From: Actinomycetes bacterium
GTDB taxonomy: Bacteria > Actinomycetota > Actinomycetes > DATJPE01
Direction: 5' to 3'
Length of the DNA: 56,443 nt
NCBI GenBank assembly: GCA_035506535.1
Contig: DATJPE010000036.1
Span: 1 to 56,443, forward strand
Positions 7,804 through 15,125 of this stretch are shown here, piece by piece. A model generated the notes under the pieces. It saw nothing but the letters and a program-made list of their open reading frames with translations. It was not told the DNA's origin and made no database searches. How positions within the stretch are numbered: the stretch's first letter is position 1; each line of letters begins with the position of its first letter. Both the position numbers and the translations under genes were made by a program.

Positions 7804-9570
7804 TCACGAGACCCCGAGCGAGGCGTAGGCGGTCAGGTATCGCCGGACCAGTGCCGACCAGGTGCGCTCCTGCCGGACCGTCGTGCGGGCAGCCCGGCCG
7901 AGGCTCTGGCGGCGATCCTCATCGTACACGAGCACACCGAGGGTCTCGGCCCACGACGCCGCGTCCCCGGGGGTCGCGAGGAGCCCCGTCTCGCCCTCGC
8001 TGACGATCTCCTCGAGGGCCGGGAGCCGGCTCGCGACCACCGGGCGGCCGGTCGCCATCGCCTCGAGCGGCTTCAGCGGCGTCACCAGCCTGGTGACGCG
8101 CGCGTCGATGCGCGGCACGCAGAACACGTCGATCGCGGCGTGGTAGGCGCGGACGGCGGCATGGGGCACCCGACCGGTGAACACCACCCGCTCGCCGAGG
8201 CCGAGCTCGACCGCCCGACGCTGCAGGGCGGCCCGCTCGGTGCCGTCGCCGACCACGAGGGCGCGGACCGGTACGCCGGAGTCCGCCAGCAGGCGCACGG
8301 CCTCCAGCAGTGTCCCCACCCCCTCGTAGGCCACCAGGTTCGACACGAGCCCGACGAGGACCTCCTCGCGGGAGACGCCCAGTCGCGCGCGCAGCGCGGC
8401 CGGGTCCGGCGGCTCGGCCAGGAACGCCTCGTCGACCGCGTTCGGCACGACGAGGACCTTGTCGGCTCCGACGCCTCGCCCGACGATCTCCTCACGCATC
8501 ACCTGCGCGAGGGTGACCACGAGGTCGGCCCGCAGCATGCAGTCGGTCTCCACCTCGCGCGCCATGCGGTACCGGTCGGTTCCCTCCAGGTGCTCACCGT
8601 GGCGCGAGAGCCAGGTCTCCTCGAGGAAGCCCCTGACCTCGTAGACGACCGGGACGCCGAAGCGGTCGCGCAGCTCGAGGGCGACCTGGCCGTTCAGGTG
8701 CTTGGTCGCCGCGTGGAGCAGCGCCGGCCGCAGCTCTCGCACGAGCTCGGATGCGGCCGCCGTGTGCGCGCGCAGGTGGACGTCGTCGGGCCACGGGGCC
8801 GGACCCCACGGCAGCAGCCGGTGGTAGGGGACCCCCTCCACGACGTCCTGCGCCCGCGCCGTGGGGTGCCCCTGCTCGACAGGGAAACCCAGGCGCGTCG
8901 CCACGTGTGCGTCCAGCCCCGCCTCCCGTTGCGCCCTCGCCAGCGCCTGGGTGCGTACGTTGTAGCCGGCGGAGCTCCACGGCAGCGAGTTCGTCACCAG
9001 GTGCAGGACGCGGCGCTGGACCGGCGCGTACGTCGGGTCCGGTGACAGCGTCCGGCGGTGGGGTGACAGGACGGCCACCTCGCCGGCGAGCCGGCGGGCC
9101 ACCCGCCGGTTGCGACGTCCCTGCGACCCTCCGGCGCCGGCGGGCGACCCGGCGAGCTCCACGGCGTCGCGCAGCCGACCCTCCCGCCACGCCACGAGCG
9201 CGGCCAGGCGTGGCCGGGCGGGGTCCAGCGCCGGCAGGCCGGCGAGGAGCTGGCCGGCCAGGACCGGTCGGTCCACGGCGACCGCGAAACTGACCAGCCG
9301 GCGACGCGTCGCGGGGCTTGCCGTGGCACCCGAGACCAGGGCCATCGCCTCGGAACGGCGGCCGGAATCCCAGAGCAGCACGGCGCGCACCGCGGGCAGC
9401 CGGTGCTCGGGCAGGCGTCGGAGCAGCGCGGGTACGGCTCGCGCCTTGACCCGCTCCGGCAGCACCCGCAGACCAAGCAGCGTCGCCGCGATCGGGTCGT
9501 CGCGCAGCGACCGCGCGGCGACCGAGCCCGCGAGGGGGAGGTTGCGCGCGAGGCGGACGGACCGCTGCAC
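7804..9570 (-). CDS. Glycosyltransferase family 4 with helical N-terminal extension
   Basis: A 588-residue protein. Residues about 190-588 are a GT4 enzyme: LHLVTNSLPWSSAGYN at the start, a glycine-rich NLVAYEGVG region, and EAMATGRPVVASRLPALEEI as the E-x7-E motif. The first 185 residues are Arg/Ala/Leu-rich helices with TPR-like spacing (AVLLWDSGRRSEAMAL) and no membrane segment; I do not recognise them. Similar bipartite GT4 proteins occur in actinobacterial capsule loci. The GTG start at 9570 is 47 bases from the divergent epimerase gene. It probably leads the transcript that continues into the dehydrogenase, ABC exporter and second GT4. The role of the helical part is unknown; protein-protein contact is a guess. 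Confidence 0.88.
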   Translation of the reverse strand: MQRSVRLARNLPLAGSVAARSLRDDPIAATLLGLRVLPERVKARAVPALLRRLPEHRLPAVRAVLLWDSGRRSEAMALVSGATASPATRRRLVSFAVAVDRPVLAGQLLAGLPALDPARPRLAALVAWREGRLRDAVELAGSPAGAGGSQGRRNRRVARRLAGEVAVLSPHRRTLSPDPTYAPVQRRVLHLVTNSLPWSSAGYNVRTQALARAQREAGLDAHVATRLGFPVEQGHPTARAQDVVEGVPYHRLLPWGPAPWPDDVHLRAHTAAASELVRELRPALLHAATKHLNGQVALELRDRFGVPVVYEVRGFLEETWLSRHGEHLEGTDRYRMAREVETDCMLRADLVVTLAQVMREEIVGRGVGADKVLVVPNAVDEAFLAEPPDPAALRARLGVSREEVLVGLVSNLVAYEGVGTLLEAVRLLADSGVPVRALVVGDGTERAALQRRAVELGLGERVVFTGRVPHAAVRAYHAAIDVFCVPRIDARVTRLVTPLKPLEAMATGRPVVASRLPALEEIVSEGETGLLATPGDAASWAETLGVLVYDEDRRQSLGRAARTTVRQERTWSALVRRYLTAYASLGVS

Positions 9571-9582
9571 CCACCCCTCCTC

Positions 9583-9588
9583 TAGAAT
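9583..9588 (+). promoter_or_regulatory. Probable -10 element (TAGAAT) upstream of the epimerase gene
   Basis: TAGAAT is close to the consensus TATAAT and lies in the 47-bp gap between divergent genes. No good -35 hexamer is visible 17 bases upstream. Transcription would start near 9595, leaving a short leader with a GAGAGG ribosome binding site before the ATG at 9618. Confidence 0.45.
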
Positions 9589-9617
9589 CCGGGCGACATC
9601 TGAAGCGAGAGGCCAGC

Positions 9618-10736
9618 ATGCCCGACCCCTCGACCCCGACGCGCACCTCGGCCGGACCGGTCGTCCACGTGACCGGGGCCCGACCCAACTTCCCCAAGGC
9701 CGCCCCGGTCATCAGTGCCCTCGACAAGCTCGGCGTCGAGCAGCTCCTGGTGCACACCGGTCAGCACTACGACGCCCGGATGTCCGAGGTGTTCTTCCGG
9801 CAGCTGGGCCTGCCGGAGCCGGACATCAACCTGGAGGTTGGGTCCGGCACGCATGCCGTCCAGACGGCGGCGATCATGGTCGGCCTTGAGGAGCTGTTCC
9901 TCGCTCGGCGCCCCGTCCTGGTCGTCGTCTACGGCGACGTCAACTCCACGGTGGCGGCGGCACTGGTGGCGGCGAAGCTGCTGATCCCGGTCGCACACGT
10001 CGAGGCCGGGCTGCGCAGCTTCGACATGACCATGCCCGAGGAGGTCAACCGTCGCCTCACCGACCAGCTCTCCGAGCTGCTCCTGGTCACCAGTGCGGAC
10101 GCCGTCGGCCACCTCGCGAACGAGGGGCTGGCCGTCGAGCGCATCCACTTCGTCGGCAACCCGATGATCGACACGCTGCTCGCGAACCTCGACCGTTACG
10201 ACGCCGCGGCGGCGAGGGCCTCGCGCGGACTCGTCGGGCCGTATGCCGTCGCGACGCTGCACCGCCCCTCCAACGTCGACGCCGAGGAGGCGGCCCGCGA
10301 CCTCGTGGCCGCGCTGCACGGCGTCGCCGACCTCGTGGACCTCGTTCTCCCGCTGCACCCGCGAGGCCGGACCATGCTCGAGAGCGTGGGGCTGCTCGAC
10401 CACCCCCGGCTGCACGTCGAGGAGCCCCTCGGCTACGTGGAGTTCATGGGTCTCGTGCGTGGCGCGGCGCTGGTGCTCACCGACTCCGGGGGTGTCCAGG
10501 AGGAGACGACGGTGCTCGGCGTCCCGTGCCTGACGATGCGACCGAACACCGAGCGGCCGGTGACCATCACGGACGGGACCAACCGACTCGTGCGGCCCGA
10601 GAATCTCCTCGAGGCCGCGCGCGAGGTGCTCGCCCGACCGCCGGGGGAGCGGTGGCCGGTGCCCCCGCTGTGGGACGGCCACGCGGGCGAGCGCATCGGC
10701 CGGGTCATCGAGCGCTGGCTCGCCGACCGGACGTGA
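9618..10736 (+). CDS. wecB: UDP-N-acetylglucosamine 2-epimerase, non-hydrolysing
   Basis: A 372-residue WecB-type enzyme interconverting UDP-GlcNAc and UDP-ManNAc in the cytoplasm. Recognisable family blocks: VTGARPNFPKAAPV near the start, HTGQHYDARMS (46-56), VYGDVNS (104-110), HVEAGLRSFDMTMPEEVNR (127-145), and SGGVQEE near the C-terminus for UDP binding. Length is normal for the family. With the dehydrogenase at 6503 it could make UDP-ManNAcA, or act on UDP-GlcNAcA as WbpI-type enzymes do. Its TGA overlaps the GTG of the next gene (GTGA), so the two are coupled. Substrate between these options is unresolved. Confidence 0.92.
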   Translation: MPDPSTPTRTSAGPVVHVTGARPNFPKAAPVISALDKLGVEQLLVHTGQHYDARMSEVFFRQLGLPEPDINLEVGSGTHAVQTAAIMVGLEELFLARRPVLVVVYGDVNSTVAAALVAAKLLIPVAHVEAGLRSFDMTMPEEVNRRLTDQLSELLLVTSADAVGHLANEGLAVERIHFVGNPMIDTLLANLDRYDAAAARASRGLVGPYAVATLHRPSNVDAEEAARDLVAALHGVADLVDLVLPLHPRGRTMLESVGLLDHPRLHVEEPLGYVEFMGLVRGAALVLTDSGGVQEETTVLGVPCLTMRPNTERPVTITDGTNRLVRPENLLEAAREVLARPPGERWPVPPLWDGHAGERIGRVIERWLADRT

Positions 10737-12418
10737 CCGCGGACGCCTCGCCCGAGGCGGTGCGCTCGGCGTGGGTCGCGCAACGTCGTCGCTCCGGCCG
10801 GCTCGGCCAGCTCCGCCGGGCCGCGGCGCGGGCCCGGGCCGGTGACGTGCGTCAGGCGGTGCCGCGCGCGTTCGCCGCGATCGCCCACCCGGCGCGGCCG
10901 GCACCTCGAACCGTCCGGGTGGACGACCTCGTGCTCCCCGTGCTGACCCCCGAGGCGATACCGCCCCGCCGCCGCGACATCGCCGCCACGGTGCTCGACG
11001 CTCGCGCGGCCGCCTCGCTGCGCCCCGAGTGGGAACAGCTCGACCTGCTCTCCTCGACGTGGCGCTCGCAGCTGGCCCCTCGGCCCGCGCTCGTGCTCGT
11101 CCAGGCCTCCGCCGCCTCGCTCTGGCCCCCGGAGGAGCTGGCCGGCCTTCGCGCGTGGTGCAGTCGCGACGCCATCCCGTTCCTGCTGTGGGCGGACGAG
11201 GCGGTGCCCGAGTCCCTGGCCGCCGACCAGGTCGTCGTCCTGGGGCCGTGGGCCCAGCCCAGGCTGCACCGGCCCGTCCTGTGGGGGCCCGGCCGCGTCT
11301 ACGCCCTCGCCACCGATGACCCGCCGCCGCGCGAGCTCGCCCCGCTGCTGGCGGGCGCGGCGGGCTTGGCGCCGGTGCACCTCGTGCCGGACCGGCACCG
11401 CCTTGACGCGCAGGCCAGCGTCGCGGTCCACCTGCACGCCGGGGCGCCGCAGCGACTCGTCGAGCTGGCCGCTGCCGCCACCCCTGTGCTCACGGTGGCC
11501 GAGGCGGACGCGGAGCGGATCCTGGGTCGCGATCTGGCCCAGGTCGCGACCACCCCCGAGCAGGCCCACGAGGTGCTGGCCGACCTGCTCTCGGACGCCG
11601 ACGCGCGCGACCGGCTCGGCCACCGGCTGCACCGCCGGGTCCTCGACACCCACACCGCCGGCCACCGCGTCGAGGAGCTGCTCGAGGCCGCCGGCATCGC
11701 GAGCGCCGCGTCGACGCCCGGGGTGAGCGTGCTGCTCGCGACCAACCGGCCAGGGCAGATCGACCACGCCCTGGCGCAGGTGGCCGGCCAGACCTGGCCC
11801 AGCCTGCAGCTCGTCGTCGCCCTGCACGGTCCGATCGCCGACCCGGAGCAGGTGGCGGCGCGCGCGCGGGCCGCTGGCGTGGACGACGTGGTGGTGGTGG
11901 TCGGGGATGCGACATGTTCGCTGGGTGCCGTCCTCGACCTCGCCCTGGACGCGGCGGACGGCGACGTGGTGGCCAAGGTCGACGACGACAACCTCTACGC
12001 CCCGGCCTACCTCACCGACCTCGTGCGCGCCCTGGACTGGTCGGATGCGCACGTCGTGGGCAAGTGGGCCCATCACGTCTGGGTGGAGGGCGAGCGCCGG
12101 CTGCTGCTGCGCTTCGCCGGGTCCGAGCACCGGTTCACCGACAAGGTGCAGGGCGGCACCCTGCTCGTCCGCGGGGACGTCGCTCGCAGGCTGCGCTTCG
12201 ACGACCTGCCCCGTGGCGTGGACACGGCGTTCCTGCGCCGCTGTGACGAGCTGGGCCTTCGGGTGTACTCCGCCGACCGCTGGAACTTCGTGTCGGTCCG
12301 CCGTGCCGACCCGAGCGACCACACGTGGCCGGCCACTGCGGAGCAGCTGCAGGCGGGCGACACCGTCGTCGTCGCCTCCGGTGCCGACCTCGACCCGCTG
12401 GCCGTCGTCAGCGTGTGA
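10733..12418 (+). CDS. Two-domain glycosyltransferase (GT-B-like N-terminus, GT2 C-terminus)
   Basis: A 561-residue protein starting at a GTG that overlaps the epimerase stop by 4 bases; the longer frame upstream is only read-through of the epimerase gene. Residues about 1-325 look like a degenerate GT-B domain: an LWADEAVPES segment, then VVLGPWAQPRLHRPVLWGPG and a helix-rich end. Residues about 328-550 are a GT2 domain: VSVLLATNRPGQIDHAL, AKVDDDNLYAP near 414 (the DXD site), then GGTLLVRGDVARRL and GVDTAFLRRC. Such pairs resemble actinobacterial CgeB/GT2-like proteins of surface polysaccharide loci. It probably uses the epimerase product. It converges on the LCP gene at 12474. Acceptor unknown. 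Confidence 0.83.
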   Translation: MTADASPEAVRSAWVAQRRRSGRLGQLRRAAARARAGDVRQAVPRAFAAIAHPARPAPRTVRVDDLVLPVLTPEAIPPRRRDIAATVLDARAAASLRPEWEQLDLLSSTWRSQLAPRPALVLVQASAASLWPPEELAGLRAWCSRDAIPFLLWADEAVPESLAADQVVVLGPWAQPRLHRPVLWGPGRVYALATDDPPPRELAPLLAGAAGLAPVHLVPDRHRLDAQASVAVHLHAGAPQRLVELAAAATPVLTVAEADAERILGRDLAQVATTPEQAHEVLADLLSDADARDRLGHRLHRRVLDTHTAGHRVEELLEAAGIASAASTPGVSVLLATNRPGQIDHALAQVAGQTWPSLQLVVALHGPIADPEQVAARARAAGVDDVVVVVGDATCSLGAVLDLALDAADGDVVAKVDDDNLYAPAYLTDLVRALDWSDAHVVGKWAHHVWVEGERRLLLRFAGSEHRFTDKVQGGTLLVRGDVARRLRFDDLPRGVDTAFLRRCDELGLRVYSADRWNFVSVRRADPSDHTWPATAEQLQAGDTVVVASGADLDPLAVVSV

Positions 12419-12448
12419 CCCCAACCAGGCGCGCTGTCGACCGGGCGC

Positions 12449-12475
12449 AGCCAGCGACCTGGCGCCGCTGTGGCT
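12449..12475. terminator. Possible bidirectional terminator between convergent genes
   Basis: AGCCA (12449-12453) pairs with TGGCT (12471-12475), and the inner GCG/CGC arms extend the stem with a two-base bulge. It lies in the 55-base gap between the glycosyltransferase and the convergent LCP gene, touching the LCP stop codon. Weak on its own. Confidence 0.35.
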
Positions 12476-13979
12476 AGGAGCAGATGTTCTGGCTGGCGGA
12501 GCGACCGCCGAAGCTCGACGTCGGGGAGGGGCTCGCCGAGCTCGTCGGGACGGTGATGGTCACCTTCGAGGCGCCCGTGAAGTCCGGGCCGACCACCAGC
12601 TCGACGACCTGCCCCAGGCCGCTGACCTCCTCGGTCGTGGCCCCGGTGGCCGCGGCGAGGGTGCGGGCCGACTCATCGCGCGGGGCCGACCAGCGCACCA
12701 CTGTCGCGCTCACGTGCTTGGTGTCGCCGACACCGACCACGTTGTAGCCGAGTGCCTTGAGCTCGGCCGCCGCCTTGGCTGCCGCCCCAGCGGTGCCGAC
12801 GCCGTTGAGGACGCGCACGCTGATCGTCGACGGGGCGGCGACCAGCGGAGAGGCGGTGGGCGACGCCGTCGGAGACGGCGTCGCACTCGAGGCGGCCTTG
12901 GCCGCGGCCGCCGTCCCCGGCAGCGGCTCGTCGTTGGCGAGCAGGTCCCAGAGCGTCTGGGCGCTGGACGCCCACTGCAGCCGGTTGTGGTCCGGCGGGT
13001 AGGGCACGGTCGGGACCGTGACGAACTGGATCCGGCTCAGCCCGATGGTGCGGACCTGCTCGCCCAGGGAGGCCAGCTTCGACGGGCTGCCCAGTCCCTT
13101 GTCGGTGGTGAGCGACTTGGTGGCCGCGTTGAGGAACTCATAGAGCCGAGTCGGCTGGAAGAGCATCTTCGTGCTGGTCACCTGCTGGATCAGGGCGGAG
13201 AGGAAGGTCTGCTGGCGCGAGATGCGCTCGAGGTCGCTGCCGTCCCCGATGTGACGGACACGCACGTATCCCAGGGCCTGCAGGCCGTCGAGCTTCTGCT
13301 TGCCGGCGGGCAGGTCCAGGTGGATGTTCGGCACGTTGATGGCCTGCGGCAGGCACACGTTGACCCCGCCCAGGGCGGTGACCATGCTGCGGAAGCCCTC
13401 GAAGTCCACGACGAGGAAGTGGTCCAGCCGCAGGTGGGTCAGCTGCTCGACGGTGTCCCGCGCGCAGACCGGCCCGCCGATCGTGTACGCCTCGTTGAAC
13501 ATCCCGAGGTGCGCCGGGATGACCGCTCCGTTCGAGCCCTTGCAGTTGGGGATCTGCACCATGGAGTCGCGCGGGATGCTGACACCGACGGCCCACTTCC
13601 GGTTCGCCGACAGGTGCAGCACGATCGTGGTGTCCGATCGGCCGGCTCCCTGCTCGCCGCCGATGAAGCCGTTGGTGCCGTTCCTCGTGTCCGAGCCGAG
13701 GATCAGGACGTTCAGCGCCGTGTGCTTGACGTGCCGGTCCGCCGACGGGGTGGGGGAGGCCGACGGCCGGACCACGCCGGGCGCCGACTGGTCCGAGATC
13801 GTGGTGATGTTGCCCTTGAGGTGGTAGTACGCGTACGCCGCGCCGCCGGAGACGAGCAGGATGAGCACCACCAAGACGGCGAGGCCGGTGCGCACGACGG
13901 TGCGTCGCCGACGGTGCGCCGGCGGAGGCGAGGTCGTGGGGGTCGGGAGGTCGGGCGTCCCCTGGCTCTCCTCGGACAC
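12474..13979 (-). CDS. LytR-CpsA-Psr (LCP) family glycopolymer ligase with LytR_C domain (second copy)
   Basis: A 501-residue LCP protein, paralogous to the one at 1097. One membrane helix at about 31-52 follows an Arg-rich cytoplasmic tail. A Pro/Ser linker precedes the LCP domain, with RSD at 114-116, IPRDS at 135-139 and YVRVRH further on. A Pro/Thr/Ser linker leads to LytR_C (SVRVLNGVGTAG). It ends SQNICS, matching the NVCS tail of the first copy. Predicted to ligate a glycopolymer to peptidoglycan at the outer membrane face. The GTG start is preceded by GAGAGG. This copy matches the position of Rv3267 beside TIGR03089 in mycobacteria. Two LCPs flanking one polymer locus suggests two acceptor or polymer types. 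Confidence 0.92.
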   Translation of the reverse strand: MSEESQGTPDLPTPTTSPPPAHRRRRTVVRTGLAVLVVLILLVSGGAAYAYYHLKGNITTISDQSAPGVVRPSASPTPSADRHVKHTALNVLILGSDTRNGTNGFIGGEQGAGRSDTTIVLHLSANRKWAVGVSIPRDSMVQIPNCKGSNGAVIPAHLGMFNEAYTIGGPVCARDTVEQLTHLRLDHFLVVDFEGFRSMVTALGGVNVCLPQAINVPNIHLDLPAGKQKLDGLQALGYVRVRHIGDGSDLERISRQQTFLSALIQQVTSTKMLFQPTRLYEFLNAATKSLTTDKGLGSPSKLASLGEQVRTIGLSRIQFVTVPTVPYPPDHNRLQWASSAQTLWDLLANDEPLPGTAAAAKAASSATPSPTASPTASPLVAAPSTISVRVLNGVGTAGAAAKAAAELKALGYNVVGVGDTKHVSATVVRWSAPRDESARTLAAATGATTEEVSGLGQVVELVVGPDFTGASKVTITVPTSSASPSPTSSFGGRSASQNICS

Positions 13980-14049
13980 GCCTCGGCAGGTCCTCTCATC
14001 GGTCGGGGCGCGCGGCGGGCCCCAAGGGCCTGCGGTGGCACAGTCTAGG

Positions 14050-14068
14050 TCGTCTCAAGGAGAGACGA
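14050..14068. promoter_or_regulatory. Palindrome upstream of the second LCP gene
   Basis: TCGTCTC, AAGGA, GAGACGA: a 7-base perfect inverted repeat about 70 bases before the LCP start. A possible -10 element on the minus strand (TAGACT, 14042-14047) sits directly next to it. This could be an operator or an mRNA hairpin. Confidence 0.4.
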
Positions 14069-14157
14069 TCGAGCGGCCACAATAGTTGCCTTCGACCCTT
14101 ACAGATCTCTGTGAGCGGCCCGGTCCGGGGAACTCTCGGTCCCCCGAGCGCTCCTCA

Positions 14158-14176
14158 GGTCGGCATCAGCCCGACC
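14158..14176 (-). terminator. Hairpin after the TIGR03089 gene
   Basis: GGTCGG (14158-14163) and CCGACC (14171-14176) form a 6-bp stem with a 7-base loop, 8 bases beyond the stop codon of the minus-strand gene ending at 14184. There is no T-run. A second small inverted repeat (CTCGG/CCGAG, 14135-14148) follows. Confidence 0.45.
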
Positions 14177-14183
14177 CATCGCA

Positions 14184-14906
14184 TCAGTTCGGGGCCCAGA
14201 CGACCGTCGCGCGTTCCTCGGCCGCCAGCTCGGCGAGCCGGCCCGGGTCCGCGGTCCCGGTGACGAGCACGGTGGAGCCGTCGTCGAGCAGCGGCACGAG
14301 GGTGATCGCCAGCAGCCCGCGCGTGCGGTGCGCGGGGTGCGCACTGAGCAGGACGGGACGGGCGCCGAGGGCCGCGGTCCAGGTCCGGGCGGCGGCCACC
14401 AGGGCGTTCTCGCGCTGGCGCGCCTCCGGGTCGGCGGAGGGTGCGGCCGGCGGGGGGAGCTCGTCCGGCCCCTCGCGCAACGCGGGCGCGAGGTCCGCGA
14501 GCGGCCAGGACGGCTCGTCGTCGAAGGGCAGGCCGAGGGGGTGCAGCCGGCTGATGTAGGTCTGCTCGGCCAAGCCCGACGCCCCCGCGTCGGGGCCGAC
14601 GACGGCGACCGAGGTGGCCGGGGCCGGCTGGTCCGAGACCACCACCTCGTGACCGGCGTGCCACGCACCGAGGGCCAGGGCCCCGACGAGCCAGTGCGTG
14701 GGCACGCCGAGCCGGACGCCGCCGCCCGGCTTCGCCGAGGAGAACAGCGACGACGCCTTCGCGACGGTGTTGGCCAGGCTGATGGCCGACAGCTCCACCC
14801 GGCTGCCCAGGGCCTCGTCCCGGTGCACGAGGACCGGCCGCGCCGCGCTGCCGGCGACCCGCCCGACGAGCAGGTCGTGCACGAGCTCAGCCAGCGAGTC
14901 GGCCAC
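14184..14906 (-). CDS. TIGR03089 family protein
   Basis: A 240-residue protein of the actinobacterial family TIGR03089, whose members sit beside LCP and nucleotidyltransferase genes. Recognised from the layout: helical start with LAELVHDLL, then RPVLVHRDEALGSRVELSA, then GVPTHWLVGALALGAWHAGHEVVVSD, ending with ERATVVWAPN. It looks like a truncated relative of the N-terminal half of AMP-binding (acyl-CoA synthetase) enzymes, with no adenylation P-loop or catalytic half visible. Enzyme activity is therefore doubtful and the function unknown. The GTG start is 6 bases after CATGGT on the minus strand, fitting a leaderless promoter. Single-gene unit divergent from the giant amidase. Confidence 0.82.
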   Translation of the reverse strand: MADSLAELVHDLLVGRVAGSAARPVLVHRDEALGSRVELSAISLANTVAKASSLFSSAKPGGGVRLGVPTHWLVGALALGAWHAGHEVVVSDQPAPATSVAVVGPDAGASGLAEQTYISRLHPLGLPFDDEPSWPLADLAPALREGPDELPPPAAPSADPEARQRENALVAAARTWTAALGARPVLLSAHPAHRTRGLLAITLVPLLDDGSTVLVTGTADPGRLAELAAEERATVVWAPN

Positions 14907-14912
14907 GACGCC

Positions 14913-14918
14913 ACCATG
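14913..14918 (-). promoter_or_regulatory. Possible leaderless -10 element (CATGGT)
   Basis: On the minus strand CATGGT is followed by exactly 6 bases and the GTG start of the TIGR03089 gene at 14906. There is no ribosome binding site. The first base departs from TAnnnT. Confidence 0.35.
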
Positions 14919-15013
14919 ACAGATCTCGCTGCGGTCTGGACACCCTCGCGGGGACGGGGCCCGATTCGTCCGGATCGTCCCGATCCACCTTCCGCGGGCG
15001 GCTTAGGCGCGAC

Positions 15014-15019
15014 TAGGGT
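15014..15019 (+). promoter_or_regulatory. Possible -10 element (TAGGGT) for the amidase-SpoIID gene
   Basis: TAGGGT lies 106 bases before the chosen GTG, implying a leader of about 100 bases. TTAGGC at 15003 is an alternative. No convincing -35 is visible. Confidence 0.3.
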
Positions 15020-15125
15020 CCGGCCGATACCCCTCCTGGGTCCGTGACCACGTCGGGTGAGTGTGGCCGGCCCTGACCGCCACCCGCCGGGCCGACGCCC
15101 ACGCCGGAAAGGGAGCCGTTCCCCC

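Noticed and set aside
11907-14048. Plus-strand frame running from the two-domain glycosyltransferase across the LCP gene
   Set aside because: Its start lies within the GT2 domain in the wrong frame and the LCP gene on the minus strand is well supported.
14090-14150. Small gene between the LCP and TIGR03089 genes
   Set aside because: No frame with a plausible start, ribosome binding site and codon use was seen. The stretch holds only short inverted repeats (14101-14112 and 14135-14148).
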